64,000 bases of DNA from contig NBAY01000017.1 in NCBI GenBank assembly GCA_002794775.1, positions 558,001 to 622,000 on the forward strand, read 5' to 3'. The notes beneath the pieces were generated by a model that was given only the letters and a program-made list of their open reading frames with translations, was not told the origin of the DNA and did not search any database. Shown here in pieces: positions 52,123 through 62,513 of the stretch. Source of the stretch: Porodaedalea pini. Taxonomy: Eukaryota > Basidiomycota > Agaricomycetes > Hymenochaetales > Hymenochaetaceae. How positions within the stretch are numbered: the first letter of the stretch is position 1; every line of letters starts with the position of its first letter. The position numbers were made by a program, and so were the translations under genes.

Positions 52123-54117
52123 TCTCCACGGACCTTCTAATAGTGACCGTCCCCGGTCACTCCGCTCCTCGAGTGTCAAAGACGAAGGCAAAAGCGGTGT
52201 GAGGGGAACATCCGAGGTGTCTGAATCCGAGACAGAATCATCTGATGAGTCGAACGACGCTTCTGAGGGCACGGAAACACGAGAGATCGAATTTGCTGAG
52301 CTGCTCGACGAGAAACCACTCTGAAAAGTGACTGGAGTCGAAACCGTATGCTGAGACGCCAATTCTGAACCAAAACCGATGGTTGCGGAGTTGATTTGAG
52401 CGTGGGAACGTCGTTCCGTTCGTTGCGTCGGACGGAACGCACGGAACTCACGGAACGGCTTCGAAATGCTATAAATATCTGAAAAACTCGGAGAGAAAGC
52501 CTGCAAAGTTGAATCTGCAATGTCGGGGCTGCAAAAATGCATAGAATTCGAATCCGGCACTAAGGCCGGGTCCGAAACGTCGGAACACGATGGAGGAACC
52601 TCTGAACTGTCGAAATCCGACGCATACACCGGGCAGACACGAGAACTTGAATTAAATAGGCTGGGTGTCGAAGAATCTGCCTTAAAATGCCTTCCCAGTG
52701 CATTTCTGCACTGAAAATTCATTTCGTGGCCGAAACTACCCTTCGAAGAGTCGATCGGCGAGCTCGAGGAACGAGGAATCGAATTGAATGTAGCCGGAGG
52801 CTTCGAGAAGCGCGGAGAAGTCGAAAAACGCGGGGTAAGAGGCTGTACACTTGAGATAGAAGCACCGGAAGTGATGTGCCTGACAGAAGCTGAATGTGAG
52901 AAATGATCGGCACTCCGAGTGTCCGTAACCTTCGGAGGGATGTCAGGGGCACTCGAGGAACTCGACGGAGCCATCCGAAGCTCCGGATATGCGTCATAGA
53001 ATGCATCGAACCTCTCTTGTAAGTCATGGCCACCGAAACTCGATGGAACAAATAATCCACTCGGAAGAACAACCTGCCCTGCCGCATTTCGCATGCAGCG
53101 ACGGGTCCGAGAGTACTCCAAAACCACTGGACAATCCTTGATGAAATGCTCGAGGGAACTGCAAAAGAAACAACCAAAAACGCGGCCGGAATGAGTTGTA
53201 CGTGTCGGTGTCGAGTCTGCTGTCGGAACGGACGGAATGGACGGAACGCACGGAACGGACGGAACGGACGGAACGCCCGGAACGCCCGGAACGGACGCAA
53301 CGGATCGTATCTTCGTTTCTGACACTTGGGCAGCTGGGGAAACGAAGGGAACCACTGGGGAATGTGGGGGAACACTTGAAGTAGATAACTGAGATGTCGG
53401 GGTGCTTGTAAAATCTGTAAAACCAGAACCAGAGATCTGAGACGCGTGGTGAGGGTACCGTTCGGAACGTGCTGGACCCAGCTCCTCGACCGAGTGTAAA
53501 CGGCGCGCAGAAACTCGGTTTAAAATAAAATCGGCAGCCTCCATAACCTCCTCGATACTGAAAACATCATCGGCGAGTCTGTCACTGAATAAAATCTCAA
53601 ACCGATCGAAAACGTGAGCTCGAAGCGATGCTGGGATGCCCTGGACAAAGAGCCTCTTTGCCTCCATATCCATTATACGATCGTGGGCTTCGAGGTACCG
53701 AAAAATGCGAAGGAATGACCGGAAATACTCATACAGCTGCTCCACAGTGTTCATGGGACTGGTGGATGACCTCTGGACCAACTCCTGAAGATCTGCACGT
53801 AGATAGCGATGAGTGTTGTCAGGGTACTCGGGATATAAGAATAGAACTGCCGTCTCGAAGCTAGACCATGTTGGCGAACTTGCCATGGCCTCTGGGAACA
53901 AACTCCACTGATCGGCAATATCCAAGGAAGCGTAGTAAATGGTCCAATAAACTCTGTCAGCCTCTGAGAGCTGAGCCTCATCACAGAGAAGCCCAACATC
54001 CTCCAAGAACCGACCTATGAGACGAGGGTTCGAGCCATCAAAGAAAGGTGCATTGTCTGCACCCGAAAGCGGCATCGGGCTGGCACCACGAGTGCCACGA
54101 AGACAAGATCGAGGCAT
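52003..54117 (-). CDS. element C Gag, 704 aa
   Basis: Start MPRSCLRGTRG (54117). A capsid-like N-terminal half (FFDGSNPRLIGRFLEDVGLL, RVYWTIYYASLDIADQWSLF, TVEQLYEYFRSFLRIFRYLE) is followed by a Ser-rich linker with a (S/G)-V-P tandem repeat (about residues 270-300, encoded by the minisatellite at 53224-53305). A CCHC knuckle (CFFCSSLEHFIKDC) comes next, then a long Ser-rich disordered tail. It continues past the start of the 3' LTR and stops inside it, which is unusual. The upstream in-frame extension to 54171 has no ATG. No enzyme domain is present. Confidence 0.82.
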   Translation of the reverse strand: MPRSCLRGTRGASPMPLSGADNAPFFDGSNPRLIGRFLEDVGLLCDEAQLSEADRVYWTIYYASLDIADQWSLFPEAMASSPTWSSFETAVLFLYPEYPDNTHRYLRADLQELVQRSSTSPMNTVEQLYEYFRSFLRIFRYLEAHDRIMDMEAKRLFVQGIPASLRAHVFDRFEILFSDRLADDVFSIEEVMEAADFILNRVSARRLHSVEELGPARSERYPHHASQISGSGFTDFTSTPTSQLSTSSVPPHSPVVPFVSPAAQVSETKIRSVASVPGVPGVPSVPSVPCVPSIPSVPTADSTPTRTTHSGRVFGCFFCSSLEHFIKDCPVVLEYSRTRRCMRNAAGQVVLPSGLFVPSSFGGHDLQERFDAFYDAYPELRMAPSSSSSAPDIPPKVTDTRSADHFSHSASVRHITSGASISSVQPLTPRFSTSPRFSKPPATFNSIPRSSSSPIDSSKGSFGHEMNFQCRNALGRHFKADSSTPSLFNSSSRVCPVYASDFDSSEVPPSCSDVSDPALVPDSNSMHFCSPDIADSTLQAFSPSFSDIYSISKPFREFRAFRPTQRTERRSHAQINSATIGFGSELASQHTVSTPVTFQSGFSSSSSANSISRVSVPSEASFDSSDDSVSDSDTSDVPLTPLLPSSLTLEERSDRGRSLLEGPWRCGDPDAAGLGIGSIRFDSTQDSLTSIPDAFQDSFSVWQY
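53224..53305 (+). repeat. GGAACGGAC-type minisatellite in element C gag
   Basis: About nine imperfect copies of a 9-nt unit (CGGAACGGA and variants with CGCC or CGCA). On the coding minus strand it encodes repeated Val/Ile-Pro tripeptides. Confidence 0.85.
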
Positions 54118-54205
54118 ATTGAATCTGATGGACCGAAGCTGAAAGAAAACAAAGGGGAACACTCCCAACACAAAGACAGAAACCCCCTCGCGGTGGGCTC
54201 CAATT

Positions 54206-55192
54206 TGAAAGGTGATGGTACGGTCTACTGGCAGACTCGGACCTGGTTGAGTTCGGCCACTGGGGGTTCACTCTAACGTGTCTGATGGAGGGGATAGTGT
54301 CAGGAAGTGTGGGGAAGTGTAATAGAATACTCGGGGCTAGGTGTCGACTCGAGGACACGAGTACAAAGGACGACCGGCAAAACGTGCCTAAATGCGGTTG
54401 GAGAACAAAGAGCAACTACGATCTTGACAACCCGGGCTCGGAAACTCGCCAGTGAAGACAGGAATCGATACTATTCTCGAGACGATTCTGAATCTGAAAA
54501 GACCTCGAGACGCGATGCAGAATTGACGGAGATATAGCAGTTGCACTGGTTGCGGCTGGCGGAACGCACGGAACTCCCGGAACCAAAAGCTATTTTCGTA
54601 GCTCTACGACGCGGGCTCGGAATCGTGCAAGAAAAGACAGTGTTCGAAAGCGATTTTCGACGAGGTTAAGAATCTGAAGAGAGCTCGGGAAACGGATAAG
54701 AACTGAGGGCGATATAGCGAAAGCAAGATTTGGCCGAAAACAGGACTCGAGACGGAACGGACGGAACGACACTGAACGGTGACGGAGACGAGAACTAAAG
54801 ACTGGGACTGACTCAGGGGAACTAAACTTGTATTTTTGAGACATTTACATGAGTGTTTAAATAACCAACAGAGGGTTGAGCCTCTGAGCGGCGTACAAAG
54901 GACACAAAGACAGACCGGAGGCTCTAGCCAAACAACACCAAATAGCTGGAACTCGGAGCCGTAACTCGAGAACATGAGTAATTAAGCTTCGGGAGGCTCG
55001 GAACAATACCAGATGTGACCCAAAACGGACTTCGGTGGCTCACTGGTGCAGAACCAAGCTGTATGCGTCGAGTTAATCCAGCCAAACACTGAAACTGTCC
55101 TGAAATGCGTCGGGGATACTTGTAAGACTGTCCTGAGTCGAGTCGAACCTAATAGAGCCGATTCCGAGGCCAGCGGCATCGGGATCTCCACA
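54206..55192 (-). repeat. 5' LTR of element C, 987 bp
   Basis: Near-identical to 51136-52122. Differences cluster near its start on minus (for example around 55025-55080). On plus it begins TGAAAGGTGATGG. Confidence 0.92.
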
Positions 55193-57098
55193 TCGGACCA
55201 GATTTCAATCTTGTGGCGAGCGCCAAGGAGGTATTGCCGCCACTCCTTGAGCGCCGAAATGATTGCGAGCATCTCCTTGTCATAGATCTCGTAGTTTCGT
55301 TCTGCTGGTTCAAGTGCCTCTGACCTGTAGGCGATCACCCTCCACTTCCCTTCCTGCTTCTGCAACAACACACCACTGAGCGCAAAGTTCGACGAGTCCG
55401 CTTCTACGCGGAAAGGGCCCTCGTCATTGGCGATGGCTAGGACTGGAGGTGAGCAGAGACGTCGTCTCAGCTCCTCGAACGCTTCCTGCTGTTCAGTCTC
55501 CCATACCCAGTCCTTCTTGCCCGTTAACGACATCAACGGTCGGACCACCTTGCTGTAGTCCTTAATAAACCGTCTTAGCCAGTTTCCCATACCGAGGAAC
55601 TGTTGTAGCTCCTTGAGGTTCCGTGGGACTGGCCAGTTCGCAATCGCCTCCGTCTTTGCCGGGTCAGCCCTGATCTCACCATTGCCGATGATGTGGCCGA
55701 GGTATTTGACGACCTTGGCGTCAAACTCGCACTTCTCCGGCTTCAGGTACAGGCCATTTTCTCGGAGGATCTGGAGTACGCGCCTCGACGTGTCGATATG
55801 CTCCTCAATGGTTTCCGAGAGGATCAGGATGTTGTCGAGGTATACGATGATCAAGTTTGCGTAGATTAGGTCCTTAAAGATGTGGTTGACAAAGGCCTGG
55901 AACGTGGCCGGCGCGTTGCAAAGGCCAAAAAACATGACCGTCGGTTCAAAGAGGCCCATGTTCGTGCGAAACGCTGCCTTCCATTCGTCACCCTCGCGGA
56001 TCCGGATATTGTAGTACCCCCAGCGAAGGTCAAGCTTAGTGATGTACTTCGCTTTCTTGACCTTGTCGACGAGTTCGTCAATGAGAGGGAGGGGATACTT
56101 GTTCTTGATCGTACCGTCATTGAGCTTACGGTAATCCTGGATCGGGCGTAGTGATTTGTCGGCCTTCTTTATGAAGAAGAAGGGCGACGCCATGGGCGAT
56201 ATCGACCGTCGAATGCGACCCGACTTTAGATTTTCATCAAGGAAGTCCTTGAGTGATTGCTGCTCAGTTGGCGTGAGTGGGTAGATCTTACAGTCGCTCA
56301 GTTTGAAGTCAGGCTTCAAGTCGATGACATGGTCCCAGGGTCGGTGTTCCGGCAGCTTCTCAAAACCTTTTTCGCTGAAAACGTCGGCGTAGTCGTTGAG
56401 GTATGCGGGCCAGGACGCCTTGTCCATTCGCATCTCACTCACCCTCCTCATCTGCTCCACCTCCTCCTTCACCTTGCCTAGGTCCTCCACCTGCTTCTTT
56501 TCGATCGTACATTCGCTCGGGCAGCGCGTAAAGTCAAGTGTACCCGTCTTCCAGTCGACCTCTGGGTTGTGTCGTCGAAGCCAGTCGTACCCCAGGAAGA
56601 TGTTAGACGATGCCAGTGAGGTTACCGCCAGGACGATCCGTTCCTTATGGTGACCAATCGTAAGTTCAATGTCGACGTACTCCTTGATCAACCCGGCTTC
56701 GTTGTGTGTGCCGTTGGCATTGAGTACCGCAAGGGGCCGGATATAACACTTCGTCTCCAGCCCATACCGTTCGACGAATCTCACGTCAATGCACGACCCC
56801 GTACATCCCGAATCCACGAGCGCGTGTGCGTCCACCTCCCTCACTTCACCTTCCACGCTGTGTTCGACATTCAGGAGAAGGTCCAGCTGGCGTCCGCCAG
56901 TTCCTCTCATGAACAGCTGCTCATACTCTTCACCTTCCTTCACACCGGTGGGGACTTTGTACTCGGGAAAACCATCGACGTCGTTCGCATTTATGTATTG
57001 TACAGACGGTTGGTTATATTTTAACGAGTCCAGAGTCGAAGTCCCTTGTTCTTCTCGGTCAGTCGCCCCGATGGCTACGCCTGACCACTCGCAAAACC
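55193..57098 (-). pseudogene. Gypsy B pol, 5' part: protease, RT, start of RNase H
   Basis: Open from the frameshift site through the protease (ALVDSGCTGSC), RT (SPFFFIKKADKSLRPIQDYR, TKLDLRWGYYNIRIREGDEW, FFGLCNAPATFQAFVN) and the start of RNase H (FRVEADSSNFALSGVLLQKQ, RHKIEIWSD). It is cut at 55192 by element C. The RT active-site box reads VYLDNIL (AAC, 55833-55831) instead of the usual YLDD; Gypsy A has the same change. Compared with A it keeps Arg in DLRWGY and RIREGDEW, where A has His and Cys. Confidence 0.88.
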
Positions 57099-58148
57099 CT
57101 GCGAGTCGACGACCTCTTCGTCATTGTCTTCTTCCTCCACATAGTCCTCCACAGTCGACCTCCGAGTGTCTACGACTTCCTCGAAGGCCGACTCCTTCAT
57201 CGCTCCGAGCTCGTCGGTGAGGACACGACGTTCGCCTGGCGCCATCAGTTCCAGCATGCGCTGGATGATCGGTTTCGCTTGCGGGCACTTGTCCTTGAAG
57301 TGGCCCAACCCGCCACAGATCCAGCATGCGCGTCGTCGTTGTGCCTCGTTCATTGAGACGTCCATCGGCTGACCAGCGCCTCCGAAGGTGACACCGGTCG
57401 CGTCGCGTCTATCGACGTGAGGGGCCGCCACCTGACGGTGAGCTGGGGGTGCTTGTTGTGGTAGGCGAGGAGGGGGAAGAAAGGCACGTCCTCGTTGGAT
57501 AGCGCGAATCTGCTGTTCGCCGCGGTCTATTTCGATCGCCTTGTTCTTCCAATCCTCGTATTTCGTTGGGACTGGCGTCGACCTTAGCACTCCACGGACC
57601 ACCTCGATGTTCATCGCTCGCTTGAGGCGATCGCAGATGACGCTGTCGTCTTTCAGCTCGGCGCGCTTAATGATCACGTCGAACTTCTGGAAGAACTCGT
57701 CCGCGGTTAGGTCCTTCTGAACCTTATCTCGGAAATCCTTCAGCGCTTTCTCCTTGCGATTCGGGTCGTCGAACGAGGCGTCGAGTTGTTCCTGGAATCT
57801 TTCCCAGCTGTCGGTGAAGGTGACGATTCCCGACGTTGTCGACTCCTCGACGTAGTTCTGCGCCCACGTTGCCGCATTACCACCCTTCAGGTAGGAGAGA
57901 GCTACATAAATCTTACTCTCTGACGTAGGGTATCGACTTGGATTTGCGGATACGAAAAGAAGGACTTCACGTCTGAAGTCGAGGTAATCGTCGCCACCAG
58001 TGAATTCACGTGGTCGGGCGACGTCGATGTTCGGTACAGCAGCGGTACTAGGGCCTGCTGGGGCATTTGCGGCTTGGTGGGCGAAGGCGCCTGCTACGAT
58101 CGCCGCGATTTGCTCCAACTGTTGTGTGCTGAAGCTTCCCGTCGACAT
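57075..58148 (-). CDS. Gypsy B gag, 357 aa
   Basis: Intact Gag of the same family as that of A (QQLEQIAAIVAGAFAHQ, YLDFRREVLLFV, CWICGGLGHFKDKC, EEEDNDEEVVDSQGF). Start ATG at 58148-58146. The -1 slippery heptamer is at 57099-57093 before the TAG stop. Confidence 0.9.
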   Translation of the reverse strand: MSTGSFSTQQLEQIAAIVAGAFAHQAANAPAGPSTAAVPNIDVARPREFTGGDDYLDFRREVLLFVSANPSRYPTSESKIYVALSYLKGGNAATWAQNYVEESTTSGIVTFTDSWERFQEQLDASFDDPNRKEKALKDFRDKVQKDLTADEFFQKFDVIIKRAELKDDSVICDRLKRAMNIEVVRGVLRSTPVPTKYEDWKNKAIEIDRGEQQIRAIQRGRAFLPPPRLPQQAPPAHRQVAAPHVDRRDATGVTFGGAGQPMDVSMNEAQRRRACWICGGLGHFKDKCPQAKPIIQRMLELMAPGERRVLTDELGAMKESAFEEVVDTRRSTVEDYVEEEDNDEEVVDSQGFASGQA

Positions 58149-58870
58149 TGTTGTTCTAGGCGTGTCCGTTTGTCGCTCAGGGGGGGTCGGTGGTGATGAA
58201 TCTCGTCGCGCTTCTCTATATGGTCCTGGGTTCGGTGGGAGAATGGTTGACGTCGAAGGCGATGGCGAAATCGGGGTTGTCTGATCTATCGGCGCAGGAG
58301 CCCACTTTAATCTTCTTCCTCCTTCAAGCGTCGAATACCAGAGTCCTTTCTCGGGACGCCACCAGATAACGTATTCAACGCCTGTTTGAGTAACCGTGAA
58401 CCAGGAGCGGTGTTCCTCGTTGTACCAGGAACGAGGCAGGAGAGCACGATGTTGTTCCTCGTTGAGGTCTATGTTGACGATGGAGGAGGAACAGGGATTG
58501 GGTGTGTGTTGGTACCGGGGTTACGCCAACGTTGAGCGGGTTCGTCAGCGAAGTTGATGACGAGGCGGTAGGATCCGAGTGAGATCACCAACGAGATTGT
58601 CGTCGAAGTTTGTACTCGTCTGGTTACCCACGTCCACGTCAGGTGCGTGCTCCACCAGAGGCTAATCCGGAGAGCCAGGGTCGGGAAAGGTTGGTTGGAG
58701 TGATTACTTAATACACGAACGTCCGGAAACGTCCGGGCAGGGTTGAGGGTTGTCGTTTAGGGGGTTTACACGTCAGGTCCTTCGAGGGGAGTACTCCTCT
58801 AGACCGAGCGAGGGTGAGTCAACAGCGACGACGTACGCTGGGGATGAGCCTGGGTGAGGTTCTGCTTTTA

Positions 58871-59283
58871 TGTTAGGCGGGAGTCCGGGAGATGACTCGG
58901 ACTGGGCAGGTCTCGGCTGACTGTTGTCTGGGACGTGCTGTACTCGAGCGTAGACTCGGGACACGCTTACTCAGGCTAGGTCGTCGCGGAGGTAAGAGGA
59001 TTAATACAAGTCTAAACTAATACAAGGGGGACGAGTCTCACCTAGGTCGTCGCGGAGGTAAGAGGAAAAGCAGAACAAGGAGTTCATGCGATTCCTGAGA
59101 CCTTATATAGCGACGACCGTGAGACTATATTACCTAACATTACCTAACGAGTGGGGATGGAACGAATGAAGGCAGTGTGGGAATGATTGTGTAAGATGGG
59201 TAAATATAATGAAAAGGACGAATATAATAAAGGAAATGGTAAACGGGAAAATAAAGGAAGAGGTGAAAGTTCAGGTTCTAACA
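58871..59283 (-). repeat. 5' LTR of Gypsy B, 413 bp
   Basis: Almost identical to 50158-50570. The self-primer/PBS pair is conserved: the LTR contains AAAAGCAGAAC on plus (about 59066) and GTTCTGCTTTT lies just outside it at about 58859-58869. Confidence 0.93.
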
Positions 59284-59288
59284 ACCTC
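59284..59288 (+). repeat. target-site duplication of Gypsy B, right copy
   Basis: ACCTC, identical to 50153-50157. Removing B and one copy restores the pol reading frame of A. Confidence 0.9.
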
Positions 59289-62200
59289 ATGATCGGCCGT
59301 CACCAGGAGAAGATCGTCCTCACAGTAACGTCCCTAGCGTCGTCAAACATCTTCCTGGGGTACGACTGGCTTCGACGTCACAATCCGGAGGTCGACTGGA
59401 AAACGGGTTCGATTGAATTCACCCGCTGTCCAGAAGAATGTGTGATCAAGAGGGAGCCGGTGGAGGACCTAAGCAAGGTGAAGAAGGTGATGGAACAGAT
59501 GAGGAGGGTGAGTGAGATGCGAATGGACAAGGCGTCCTGGCCCGCGTACCTCAACGACTACGCCGACGTTTTCAGCGAAAAAGGTTTCGAGAAGCTGCCG
59601 GAACACCGACCCTGGGACCATGTCATCGACTTGAAGCCCGACTTCAAACCGAGCGACTGTAAGATCTACCCGCTCACGCCAACTGAGCAGCAGTCACTCA
59701 AGGACTTCCTTGATGAAAATCTAAAGTCGGGTCGCATTCGACGGTCGATATCGCCCATGGCGTCGCCCTTCTTCTTCATTAAGAAGGCCGACAAATCGCT
59801 ACGCCCGATCCAGGATTACCGTAAGCTCAATGACGGCACGATCAAGAACAAGTATCCCCTCCCTCTCATTGACGAACTCGTCGACAAGGTCAAGAAAGCG
59901 AAGTACATCACTAAGCTTGACCTTCACTGGGGGTACTACAATATCCGGATCTGTGAGGGTGACGAATGGAAGGCAGCGTTTCGCACGAACATGGGCCTCT
60001 TTGAACCGACGGTCATGTTTTTTGGCCTTTGCAACGCGCCGGCCACTTTCCAGGCCTTTGTCAACCACATCTTTAAGGACCTAATCTACGCGAACTTGAT
60101 CATCGTATACCTCGACAACATCCTGATCCTCTCGGAAACCATTGAGGAGCATATCGACACGTCGAGGCGCGTACTCCAGATCCTCCGAGAAAATGGCCTG
60201 TACCTGAAGCCGGAGAAGTGCGAGTTTGACGCCAAGGTCGTCAAATACCTCGGCCACATCATCGGCAATGGCGAGATCAGGGCTGACCCGGCAAAGACGG
60301 AGGCGATTGCGAACTGGCCAGTCCCACGGAACCTCAAGGAGCTACAACAGTTCCTCGGTATGGGAAACTGGCTGAGACGGTTTATTAAGGACTACAGCAA
60401 GGTGGTCCGACCGTTGATGTCGTTAACGGGCAAGAAGGACTGGGTATGGGAGACCGAACAGCAGGAAGCGTTCGAGGAGCTGAGACGACGTCTCTGCTCA
60501 CCTCCAGTCCTAGCCATCGCCAATGACGAGGGCCCTTTCCGCGTAGAAGCGGACTCGTCGAACTTTGCGCTCGGTGGTGTGTTGTTGCAGAAGCAGGAAG
60601 GGAAGTGGAGGGTGATCGCCTACAGGTCAGAGGCACTTGAACCGGCGGAACGAAACTACAAGATCTACGACAAGGAGATGCTCACGATCATTTCGGCGCT
60701 CAAGGAGTGGCGGCAATACCTCCTTGGCGCTCGCCACAAGATTGAAATCTGGTCTGACCACGCCAACCTCACCTACTTCAGGTCGGCACAGAAGCTGAGC
60801 TATCGCCAAGCTCGCTGGCAGACCGAACTTGAAGAATTCGATTTCCACCTCGAACACAAGTTGGGCAAGACGATGGGCAAGGCCGACCTGCTATTGCGCA
60901 TGGCAGGCTATGATCAGGGCAAGGATGACAACGATGGGGTCGTGTTCATCAAGGATAAGTGGTTGAACCGTGGAGTGGTGCGGACATCGCGCGACGAGGT
61001 GGTGGAACGAGTGGGTGAAGCGCAGAGGGCGCAGGACGAGTCGGAGAGGCCTACGGGTTTGGTGGAGGTCGACGAGTTGTGGCGGATGAAAGGCAAGGTG
61101 TATGTTCCATTGACAATAAAGGAGGCCGTGTTACGGGAGTGCCACAACTCGGTTCTGGCTGGTCATCTGGGAGCGTCGAAGACAGTAGAACTCGTCCGTC
61201 GTGATTTCTGGTGGGCATCGATGTTCTCCGACGTCTGAGCATACGTCCGAGGATGCGACCATTGTCAACGGACGAAAGCCTTAAGAACGTCGAGGTCTAG
61301 ACCGCTTCATCCAAACGCTGTCCCTGAAGGACCCTGGGAAATTGTTACGGTTGACCTAATCGGAGAGCTCCCGGACTCCAAGGGACACAACGCGATCTGC
61401 ATCTTCGTGGATAGGTTCTCGAAGCAGATGCACGCGATCCCGACGACGACGAGGCTGTCAGCAGAAGGCATGGCCCAGCTGTACCGCGACCACGTCTTCT
61501 GCCTCCATGGCCTACCGAAGAAGATCATCCACGACCGAGGCACGCAGTTCGATGCGTCGATGATGAAGGAGCTGTACAAACTTCTGCACATTGAAGGCAA
61601 CCCATCGACAGCATACCATCCACAGACGGATGGTCAAACGGAACGCGTTAACCAAGAGCTCGAACAGTACCTTCGACTCTTCGTTAACCATCGGCAATCA
61701 GACTGGAAGGACTGGCTCCCCCTCGCAGAGTTCGCATACAACAACCGCGAACACTCAGCAACGAAGATGTCCCCCTTCTACGCGAACACAGGATGTCACC
61801 CCTTGAGCTTCGACACGACACGAACCTCATCTGCTAACATGTCAGCGGAAGAATTCGCAAAGCACATCAAGGAGACTCATCGTGTTGCTAAGGACAACCT
61901 AGTCAAGGCAGCAGAGGACATGAAGCGCTACCATGACCGGACAGCAGGAGCTTCGGTGGAGTACAAGGCTGGAGACAAGGTCTTCCTTGACGGGCGAAAC
62001 ATCAGTACAGACTCGCCAACAAAGAAACTCGCAGACAAATGGTACGGCCCCTTTGACGTCGTCGACAAGATAGGAGCAAGCGCGTACAAGCTCAAACTCC
62101 CGAAGCGATGGAAAAAGGTCCACCCTGTCTTCAACGAAGCCCTATTGAAACCTGCCGTCGAACCGTCCTTTGAAAGCCAGAAACAACCGCCGCCGCCGCC

Positions 62201-62513
62201 GCCAGACATCGTCAACAACGAGGAGGAGTACGAACTCGAGGAAGTCTTAGACTCACGTCTGCACCGAGGGAAACTACAGTACCTTGTCAAGTGGGTCGGC
62301 TACAATGAACCTACTTGGCAGCCTGAGACGGACTTCGGCGAGAACGCGAAGGAGGCGATCGCTGAGTTCTACCTCAAACATCCCGGTGCACCTCGGAAAC
62401 TCGACATCCCTCGTCAACGACTCCGTCCGCTCTTCGTCAACACCGAGCCTGACGACCGCGATCATGGTTGGTCGGGACGCCCAACCTTGAAGGGGGGTAA
62501 TGTTAGAACCTGA
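59289..62513 (+). pseudogene. Gypsy A pol, 3' part: RT, RNase H, integrase, chromodomain; one stop codon
   Basis: After the insertion the frame resumes (SLASSNIFLGYDWLRRH). RT: SPFFFIKKADKSLRPIQDYR, TKLDLHWGYYNIRICEGDEW and VYLDNIL (AAC, 60117-60119). RNase H: FRVEADSSNFALGGVLL and KIEIWSDHANLTYFRS. The integrase HHCC (CHNSVLAGH, CDHCQRTK) is interrupted by a TGA at 61236-61238, then continues in the same frame. DDE core: VDLIG, HDRGTQFDASMM, TERVNQELEQYL. Chromodomain: EVLDSRLHRGKLQYLVKWVG. Ends at TGA 62511-62513 inside the 3' LTR. Confidence 0.9.

Larger units (their letters stand above)
51136..55192 (-). mobile_element. gag-only LTR retrotransposon C (non-autonomous)
   Basis: 4,057 bp on minus with two 987-bp LTRs (51136-52122 and 54206-55192), which differ by roughly ten bases by eye, ends TG...CA. 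After the 5' LTR (minus) comes TGGAGCCCACCGCGAGG, a tRNA-type primer-binding site starting TGG. The 2.1-kb interior encodes only a Gag. There is no protease, RT or integrase, so it depends on another element. It interrupts Gypsy B, but its flanks (TCCGA versus CCGGA on minus) are not matching 5-bp duplications. Confidence 0.87.
50158..59283 (-). mobile_element. Gypsy-type LTR retrotransposon B nested in A, internally deleted and carrying element C
   Basis: 9,126 bp on minus, flanked by perfect ACCTC duplications (50153-50157 and 59284-59288), and of the same family as A. From right to left: 5' LTR 58871-59283, gag 57075-58148, protease-RT-RNase H part, element C (51136-55192), the last part of integrase with chromodomain, 3' LTR 50158-50570. 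The end of RNase H and most of integrase are missing at the position of C. Intact 413-bp LTRs. Confidence 0.92.

Noticed and set aside
53224..53305. Possible CRISPR array
   Set aside because: The short tandem 9-nt unit has no spacers, lies inside a gag coding frame and the genome is fungal.
54982..55192. C-terminal extension of Gypsy B pol
   Set aside because: Chance read-through into the LTR of element C after the break at 55192.
51131..55197. Matching 5-bp target-site duplication for element C
   Set aside because: Flanks read TCCGA and CCGGA on minus. They differ, and host sequence between the two sides is missing.
59187..59283. pol frame of Gypsy A appearing to start inside an LTR
   Set aside because: Those residues come from the LTR of element B joined by insertion. 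The true upstream part is the protease at 49745-50157.
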